Assembly: GCA_944369635.1 (NCBI GenBank)
Contig: CALVXL010000174.1
Span: 1-10,725 of the forward strand
Length of the DNA: 10,725 nt
From: an uncultured Clostridia bacterium
GTDB lineage: Bacteria > Bacillota > Clostridia > Christensenellales > Borkfalkiaceae
Direction of reading: 5' to 3'
Shown here: positions 6,492-10,725 of the stretch, one piece after another
Numbering within the stretch: the first letter of the stretch is position 1
How the letters are laid out: the number at the start of each line of letters is the position of its first letter
Notes under the pieces: generated by a model
Told to the model about the DNA's origin: nothing
The model's database searches: none
Seen by the model: the letters and a program-made list of their open reading frames with translations, nothing else
Program-made: the position numbers and the translations under genes

Positions 6492-7874
6492 TTAAAATTT
6501 AATGGCTTTCTGAATAAACGGAACGACTTCTTCCACGGGGATACGGATCTGGCTCATCGTGTCGCGATCGCGCACGGTAACGGTATTGTCCTGAAGCGTG
6601 TCGAAGTCTATGGTCACGCAATACGGCGTGCCGATCTCGTCCTGTCTGCGGTAACGCTTGCCGATCGAGCCCGCTTCGTCGTAGGTGCACATAAATTCGG
6701 GGCAAAGCATTTTGTAAATTTCCTTCGCTTTTTCGGAAAGATTTTTCTGTAAGGGCAGCACCGCGCACTTGTACGCCGCGATTGCGGGGTGGAAGTGCAT
6801 CACCACGCGGGTTTCGCCGTTTTCCAGCGTTTCTTCGTCATAAGCTTCGGAAAGCACCGCCAGCATCAGCCTGTCTGCGCCGATGGAGTATTCGATGACG
6901 TAGGGAATATATTTTTCGCCCGTAACGGGATCGGTATACAGCATGCTCTTGCCCGAGTATTCCTGATGGCGGGAAAGGTCGTAGTCCGTACGGTTGTGAA
7001 TGCCGTTGAGTTCCGACCAGCCGATGGGGAAAAGGTACTGGATATCGCAGGCGGATTTCGCATAATGCGCCAGCTTGTCGTGATCCTTAAAGCGCAGATG
7101 TTCGGGGTTGAAGCCCAAAGACACCACGAAGTCCCACGCCTTTTTCTTGAACTGTTCGTAATATTCGTGGTCGGTGCCTTCTTTGCAGAACCACTGATGT
7201 TCCATCTGTTCGAATTCGATGGTGCGGAAGATAAAGTTGCCCGGCGTGATCTCGTTGCGGAACGCCTTGCCGATCTGCGCGATGCCGAAGGGAACTTTCG
7301 CGCGGGTGGTGCGCTGAACGTTTAAAAAGTTCACGAATTCGCCCTGCGCCGTTTCGGGGCGGAGGTAGATTTTGTTCTGCCCTTCTTCGGTAACGCCGCG
7401 GGAAGTTTCGAACATCATGTTGAACTGTCTTATCGGCGTGAAGTTGCTCTTGCCGCACTTCGGACAGCAGACTTTATGTTCTTTGATGTAGGCTTCCATT
7501 TCCTCGTTGGTCATCTTGTCGGGGTTGACCGTGCCGTGGGAATGCATTTCGATAAGCGTGTCGGCGCGGTGGCGCGTCTTGCACTCCTTGCAGTCCATTT
7601 TCGGGTCGGAGAAAGACGCCGTATGACCGCTGGCGTCCCATACTCTGGCGTTCATTAAAATCGCCGCGTCCACGCCGAAAGAGTTTTCGCTCTCCTGCAC
7701 GAACTTTTTCCACCAGGCGCGCTTGATGTTGTTTTTGATCTCCACGCCCACGGGGCCGTAGTCCCAGGTATTGCCCATGCCGCCGTAAATTTCGCTGCCG
7801 GGGAATATGATGCCGCGGCTCTTGCAGAGGTTGACCAGCTTATCCATTGTTACAACGCTTTTTTTCTCTTCCAT
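6492..7874 (-). CDS. glyS: Glycine--tRNA ligase, single-chain class II type
   Basis: A 460-residue cytoplasmic enzyme that joins glycine to tRNA-Gly using ATP. It is the single-chain homodimeric form, not the split alpha/beta form of E. coli and B. subtilis. Seen: the N-terminal GIIFPGSEIYGG (21-32), motif 1 region WDYGPVGVEIKNN (37-49), a zinc-type pair of CxxC motifs (C95/C98 and C137/C140), LRPETAQGEFVNF (171-183), motif 2 FRNE (205-208) with RTIEFEQMEHQWF (217-229), motif 3 GADR (332-335), and the anticodon-binding domain from about 367 to the end. All class II motifs are intact. The length is a little shorter than the Thermus enzyme (about 500), mostly from compact insertions. The ATG at 7872-7874 follows AAGGA and AAGG sites. 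Its promoter leaves a leader of about 30 bases, too short for a T-box riboswitch, which often controls synthetase genes in Bacillota. Confidence 0.97.
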   Translation of the reverse strand: MEEKKSVVTMDKLVNLCKSRGIIFPGSEIYGGMGNTWDYGPVGVEIKNNIKRAWWKKFVQESENSFGVDAAILMNARVWDASGHTASFSDPKMDCKECKTRHRADTLIEMHSHGTVNPDKMTNEEMEAYIKEHKVCCPKCGKSNFTPIRQFNMMFETSRGVTEEGQNKIYLRPETAQGEFVNFLNVQRTTRAKVPFGIAQIGKAFRNEITPGNFIFRTIEFEQMEHQWFCKEGTDHEYYEQFKKKAWDFVVSLGFNPEHLRFKDHDKLAHYAKSACDIQYLFPIGWSELNGIHNRTDYDLSRHQEYSGKSMLYTDPVTGEKYIPYVIEYSIGADRLMLAVLSEAYDEETLENGETRVVMHFHPAIAAYKCAVLPLQKNLSEKAKEIYKMLCPEFMCTYDEAGSIGKRYRRQDEIGTPYCVTIDFDTLQDNTVTVRDRDTMSQIRIPVEEVVPFIQKAIKF

Positions 7875-7912
7875 GACCTTGTCCTTGCACTTTTAATTTG
7901 GTATCATTGTTT

Positions 7913-7941
7913 ATTTTATGTCAGTTTGCGATTTAAGTCAA
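7913..7941 (-). promoter_or_regulatory. Predicted sigma-A promoter for glyS
   Basis: On the minus strand the -35 TTGACT (7936-7941) and -10 TAAAAT (7913-7918) are spaced by 17 bases. The start would be near 7906, so the leader is about 30 bases and holds only the ribosome site. Confidence 0.75.
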
Positions 7942-7960
7942 GTCAAATGCGCCGTTCCTC

Positions 7961-7981
7961 CGAAAAATTCGGCGAAAAATT
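7961..7981 (+). repeat. Two direct copies of a 9-bp A-rich element upstream of glnS
   Basis: CGAAAAATT occurs at 7961-7969 and 7973-7981, a period of 12. Both lie upstream of the glnS -10 and also upstream of the glyS -35, so they could act as an A-tract activating element for either gene. They may also be chance in an AT-rich spacer. Confidence 0.5.
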
Positions 7982-8012
7982 GCCGATTTCGCTTTTTTAT
8001 TTCATGGGATTG

Positions 8013-8021
8013 TGCTATACT
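8013..8021 (+). promoter_or_regulatory. Predicted extended -10 promoter for glnS
   Basis: TGCTATACT (8013-8021) is an extended -10 (TGn plus TATACT). The matching -35 position is only a T-run (7993-7998), so the extended element must carry recognition. The start would be near 8028, about 27 bases before the ATG. Confidence 0.65.
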
Positions 8022-8054
8022 ATTAGAAAATCCATTCCGCATAAGGTGTTGAAT

Positions 8055-9680
8055 ATGACAGAAGCTACGAATTTTATCGAACAGATCATCAACGAAGAAC
8101 TGGAAAGCGGCAAAGTCAAAAGCGTTTATACGCGTTTCCCGCCCGAACCGAACGGGTATCTTCACATAGGGCACGCGAAAAGCATGTGCATCAACTTCGG
8201 TATCAAGGAAAAATATCACGGCAAGTGCAATCTGTTTTTCGACGATACCAATCCTTCCAAGGAAAAGACGGAATTTGTGGACGCCATCCGGCGCGATATC
8301 CGCTGGCTGGGATTCGAATGGGATAAGGAAACTTATGCTTCCGATTATTTCGAACAAATCTATAATTACGCGATTAAACTGATAGAGGACGGCAAGGCTT
8401 TCGTGTGCGACATGAGCGCGGCGGAAATCAGCGCTTCCCGCGGCTCTCTTACCGAGGGCGGCAAGGAAAGCCCCTGGCGGAACAGGAGCGTTCAGGAAAA
8501 CCTCAAGCTCTTTGCCGAAATGCGCGAAGGAAAATATGCCGACGGGGAAAAGTGTCTCCGCGCAAAGATCGATATGTCGTCGCCCAACATCAACATGCGC
8601 GATCCCGTCATTTACCGTATTTTACGGCAGACGCATCACAGGACGGGGGATAAATGGTGTATCTATCCCATGTACGACTACGCGCACCCCATCTGCGATT
8701 ATCTGCAAGGGGTAACGCATTCCATCTGCACGCTGGAATTCGAAGATCACCGCCCGCTTTATGACTGGGTGGGGATCAACCTCGGATTTTCTCCGAAACC
8801 GCGGCAGATCGAATTTGCGCGGCTCAACGTTACCAACCTCGTGATGAGCAAAAGATACCTGAAAAAGCTTGTGGAAGACGGTTCGGTCGAAGGCTGGGAC
8901 GATCCCAGAATGCCCACGCTTTCGGGACTCAGGAACCGCGGCGTGCCCCCGGAGGCGCTCAAGGACTTTTGCGCGCGCGTGGGGGTGTGCAAGGCAAATT
9001 CCGAAGTGCAGATTTCCTATTTTGAAGCGTGTGTGCGGGAATATCTCAATCTGCACGCCGAGCGCGCGATGGCGGTTTTAAAACCGCTGAAACTCGTCAT
9101 TAAAGATTACGAAGGGGAGGAAGAGCTCGATTTCGAAATCAATCCCGGCGACGAGGAAAAACGCACGAGAAAAATCACCTTTTCCAACGAACTTTATATC
9201 GACGCGGACGATTTCTCGCTCGCGCCGCCGCCGAAATATTTCAGACTGAAAAAAGACGGGTACGTCCGTCTGAAAAACGCATATATTGTTCATTGCGAGG
9301 ACGTTTTGTTTAATGAGGACGGAAGCGTCAAGGAAGTCATCTGCACGCATATTCCCGAATCGAAGAGCGGTAACGACACTTCGGGTATCAAGGTCAAAGG
9401 CGTGATCCAGTGGGTCAACGCGAAGGACGCCGCGGACGTGGAAATCCGCAGGTACGATCACCTTCTTAAAGACGAAGAATATCCGGGACAGGACTTTTCC
9501 GAACGCATGAATACCGATTCGGTGCATAAATTTTACGGAAAAGTAGAACCATACGTTATGGAAAGCGAGGAAAAACCCTTCCAATTCATGCGCGTGGGGT
9601 ATTATAAAAAACTCGTGAGCGGCGGAAAGATCGTTCTTTCGGAAATCGTTTCGCTCAAGGACAATTTCAATAAACAGTAA
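8055..9680 (+). CDS. glnS: Glutamine--tRNA ligase
   Basis: A 541-residue class I cytoplasmic synthetase that charges tRNA-Gln directly with glutamine. It follows the E. coli enzyme (554 residues) along its whole length: RFPPEPNGYLHIGHAKS (27-43) with the HIGH motif at 37-40, FDDTNPSKE (62-70), the tRNA-binding core NKWCIYPMYD-like segment DKWCIYPMYDYAHPICD (199-215), THSICTLEF (221-229), the KMSKS-class motif VMSKR (263-267), VEGWDDPRMPTLSGLRNRG (278-296), then the two beta-barrel anticodon domains (about 340-541). EGWDDPRMPT and the lack of an archaeal GluRS pattern favour GlnRS over GluRS. The ATG at 8055 follows AAGGTG (8043-8048) with a 6-base spacer. The frame is open 43 codons further upstream, but that part spans the promoter. 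It is divergent from glyS and probably co-transcribed with the CvpA-family gene 34 bases downstream. No frameshift or missing catalytic motif seen. Confidence 0.97.
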   Translation: MTEATNFIEQIINEELESGKVKSVYTRFPPEPNGYLHIGHAKSMCINFGIKEKYHGKCNLFFDDTNPSKEKTEFVDAIRRDIRWLGFEWDKETYASDYFEQIYNYAIKLIEDGKAFVCDMSAAEISASRGSLTEGGKESPWRNRSVQENLKLFAEMREGKYADGEKCLRAKIDMSSPNINMRDPVIYRILRQTHHRTGDKWCIYPMYDYAHPICDYLQGVTHSICTLEFEDHRPLYDWVGINLGFSPKPRQIEFARLNVTNLVMSKRYLKKLVEDGSVEGWDDPRMPTLSGLRNRGVPPEALKDFCARVGVCKANSEVQISYFEACVREYLNLHAERAMAVLKPLKLVIKDYEGEEELDFEINPGDEEKRTRKITFSNELYIDADDFSLAPPPKYFRLKKDGYVRLKNAYIVHCEDVLFNEDGSVKEVICTHIPESKSGNDTSGIKVKGVIQWVNAKDAADVEIRRYDHLLKDEEYPGQDFSERMNTDSVHKFYGKVEPYVMESEEKPFQFMRVGYYKKLVSGGKIVLSEIVSLKDNFNKQ

Positions 9681-9714
9681 TTTAAGTTGCGATTTATCGT
9701 TCACAGGGGGCATT

Positions 9715-10416
9715 ATGTGCAATAATCTGCTGTTCGGGGCGGGCTCGGTCGCGGACATCGTCATCGCGGTACTGCTCGTGATTGCGGTCATCGTCGGCGT
9801 GATATTCGGGTTCATGAAAAACGGGCTGAACAACCTGTTTTTCATCGCGAAAATCGTCGCCATCGTACTGCTCGTTCCCGTCTTCAATAAAATAGGATTC
9901 ATCGCGTCGTGGATAGCGTCGCTCGGCGGCGTGTTGCCGGACGCGCTCAGCGAATCTCTCAGAAATATGCTTGCGACGGCGGTGATATCGCTTGCGGAAG
10001 CGATCGTGCTCTTTATCGTTCTCAGCATTGTTTTCGCCGTGATAAAGTGGCTTTTGCGTAAGCTCACGCCGAAGATGGGCGTGATGAAGCTTATCGACCA
10101 TATTTTGGGGGGCGTGGTCAATTTTGCGCTTTACGGCGTCATATTGCTCTGTTTGCTCGGTATGGTAGGTACGATCGGCAGCGAAAGCACGGATAAGGCG
10201 TTGAACGAGAGCAAATTTCAAAGCATCAACTTCATGCAGAGTTTCTGCGATAAAAACCTGAATATCGGAGATTTTCTCGAAAAACTGCAGGGCGGCGTTT
10301 TTGTGCCCGAAGGCGGGAATAATTCGTTGCCTTCCGAATACGCCGTGAAAAGCGACGGCGGAGAGGAAACCGTTCCTTTTGAAGAATTAAACGGGAATGA
10401 AGCGCAAGACGTGTAA
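9715..10416 (+). CDS. CvpA-family membrane protein
   Basis: A 233-residue protein whose pattern fits the CvpA (colicin V production) family: an early Asp in the first helix (D14), a GFMKNGLNNLFFIAK segment (32-46) like the family GfxxGfxxxl motif, and IDHILGGVVNFALYGVILL (127-145) like its lDxxlGxxxGxxxg motif. Four hydrophobic segments lie near 12-33, 40-57, 84-112 and 128-153. The family is widespread and its molecular role is poorly defined; links to colicin secretion, biofilm and envelope stress have been reported in enterobacteria. After the last helix a tail of about 80 residues (154-233) becomes acidic and soluble, longer than the usual 160-180-residue CvpA. The ATG follows AGGGGG (9705-9710). 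No promoter is visible in the 34-base gap after glnS, so an operon is likely. Confidence 0.75.
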   Translation: MCNNLLFGAGSVADIVIAVLLVIAVIVGVIFGFMKNGLNNLFFIAKIVAIVLLVPVFNKIGFIASWIASLGGVLPDALSESLRNMLATAVISLAEAIVLFIVLSIVFAVIKWLLRKLTPKMGVMKLIDHILGGVVNFALYGVILLCLLGMVGTIGSESTDKALNESKFQSINFMQSFCDKNLNIGDFLEKLQGGVFVPEGGNNSLPSEYAVKSDGGEETVPFEELNGNEAQDV

Positions 10417-10433
10417 ATTTTAAAGCAAACGAA

Positions 10434-10470
10434 ACGCGCCGCCCGCTTTTTCAAAAAGCGGGCGGCGCGT
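10434..10470. repeat. 37-bp near-perfect GC-rich inverted repeat
   Basis: Two 18-base arms (10434-10451 and 10453-10470) flank a single C; in RNA a stem of about 16 bp with a TTCAA loop would form. It starts 17 bases after the CvpA-family stop. No T-run follows on the plus strand (GAATTAATT), so it is not a classic terminator by itself. A proper terminator follows 14 bases later. Its arm shares the core GCGGCGCG with the hairpin behind glyS. Confidence 0.85.
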
Positions 10471-10483
10471 GAATTAATTGCCA

Positions 10484-10511
10484 AAAAAAGACGGATGTAT
10501 CCGTCTTTTTT
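10484..10511. terminator. Bidirectional intrinsic terminator
   Basis: A 13-bp stem built on GACGGAT/ATCCGTC, flanked by six A on the left and six T on the right. This gives a T-run on both strands. It would end the glnS-CvpA transcript on the plus strand and the PepSY-like gene on the minus strand, whose stop codon is only 13 bases away. Confidence 0.92.
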
Positions 10512-10523
10512 CACATTTTGCCG

Positions 10524-10725
10524 TTAAAATACGTCTTTTGCCGCAAGAACTTCTCCGCTTGCGCCGTCGATAACCAAAGCGTGCTTTCTGCCGCTCGCAT
10601 CGATCAGTCCGATATACCAGTATGCCTTTCCGTTGCGCACCAGCACTTTGGCGCGGATTTCTCCGTTGAATATGTTATTTTGCATATATCCGTCCACCAG
10701 GGCCTTCTGGTTGGCGTAAAGCGCG
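10524..10725 (-). CDS. C-terminal end of a protein with a PepSY-like domain
   Basis: Only the last 66 residues are inside the window; the frame is open to the edge and ends with TAA at 10524-10526. The visible part reads as a helix (ALYANQKALVDGYMQNN) followed by beta strands: KVLVRNGKAYWYIGLID, KHALVIDGASGEVLAAKDVF. The pattern of a Tyr/Trp-rich strand followed by VIDGASGEVL near the C-terminus is typical of PepSY-type domains, which are found in secreted peptidase inhibitors and membrane-anchored envelope proteins. The domain call rests on a short stretch and could be wrong. Nothing can be said about the N-terminus, a signal peptide or a full-length function. Confidence 0.6.
   Translation of the reverse strand, partial: ALYANQKALVDGYMQNNIFNGEIRAKVLVRNGKAYWYIGLIDASGRKHALVIDGASGEVLAAKDVF

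Noticed and set aside
7926..8054. 43-codon N-terminal extension of GlnRS
   Set aside because: The stretch contains the glyS -35 and the glnS extended -10; the ATG at 8055 has a good ribosome site and aligns with the usual GlnRS N-terminus.
7875..8054. T-box riboswitch in the glyS/glnS spacer
   Set aside because: No specifier stem or antiterminator is visible and the predicted leaders are too short.
9078..10121. 347-codon open frame on the minus strand across the end of glnS and the CvpA-family gene
   Set aside because: It spans two well-supported plus-strand genes and their gap, and its product has no recognisable pattern.
1..10725. CRISPR array, insertion sequence, phage gene, tRNA or defence system
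   Set aside because: I looked for regularly spaced repeats, transposase or integrase motifs, cloverleaf-type sequences and known defence domains on both strands and saw none.

Overview
The window looks like ordinary housekeeping chromosome from a low-to-moderate GC Gram-positive bacterium, probably a gut-type clostridial member of the Bacillota. The evidence is consensus sigma-A promoters (TTGACA/TATACT), strong Shine-Dalgarno sites, short gene gaps, intrinsic terminators, a single-chain GlyRS, and a MacB-like ABC transporter with the ATPase and permease fused. I see no phage gene, transposase, CRISPR array, tRNA, rRNA or integration scar. The lineage call is an inference from gene style, not from a marker gene.

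Layout. At the left edge a TtcA-family tRNA thiolation enzyme runs off the window on the minus strand. It shares a compact divergent promoter region (442-529) with a plus-strand gene set: a PF06695-type small membrane exporter (530-1189), a patatin-like lipid acyl hydrolase (1196-1990) and a membrane-anchored ComEC-type metallo-beta-lactamase-fold protein (2003-3238). The gaps between these three are 6 and 12 bases, so they very probably form one operon. A new consensus promoter lies across the end of the third gene. It drives the 828-residue ABC transporter (3312-5798), whose leader holds a perfect tandem 11-bp repeat. A bidirectional terminator separates the transporter from a convergent 141-residue two-helix membrane protein of unknown role (5886-6311, minus), which has its own consensus promoter.

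The right half carries two aminoacyl-tRNA synthetases transcribed divergently from a 180-base spacer: single-chain glycyl-tRNA synthetase (6492-7874, minus) and glutaminyl-tRNA synthetase (8055-9680, plus). GlnRS is followed after 34 bases by a CvpA-family membrane protein (9715-10416). Downstream are a long GC-rich hairpin and a classic bidirectional terminator, then the 3' end of a convergent gene with a PepSY-like C-terminus.

Working together: the exporter, patatin, MBL protein and ABC transporter are all membrane or envelope functions, while TtcA, GlyRS and GlnRS serve tRNA maturation and charging. I found no convincing new multi-gene system. The points most worth a second look are the interleaved divergent promoters at 460-510, the tandem repeat in the ABC leader, the 18-bp palindrome and long hairpin behind glyS, the uncharacterised 141-residue protein, and GlnRS in what looks like a clostridial genome.
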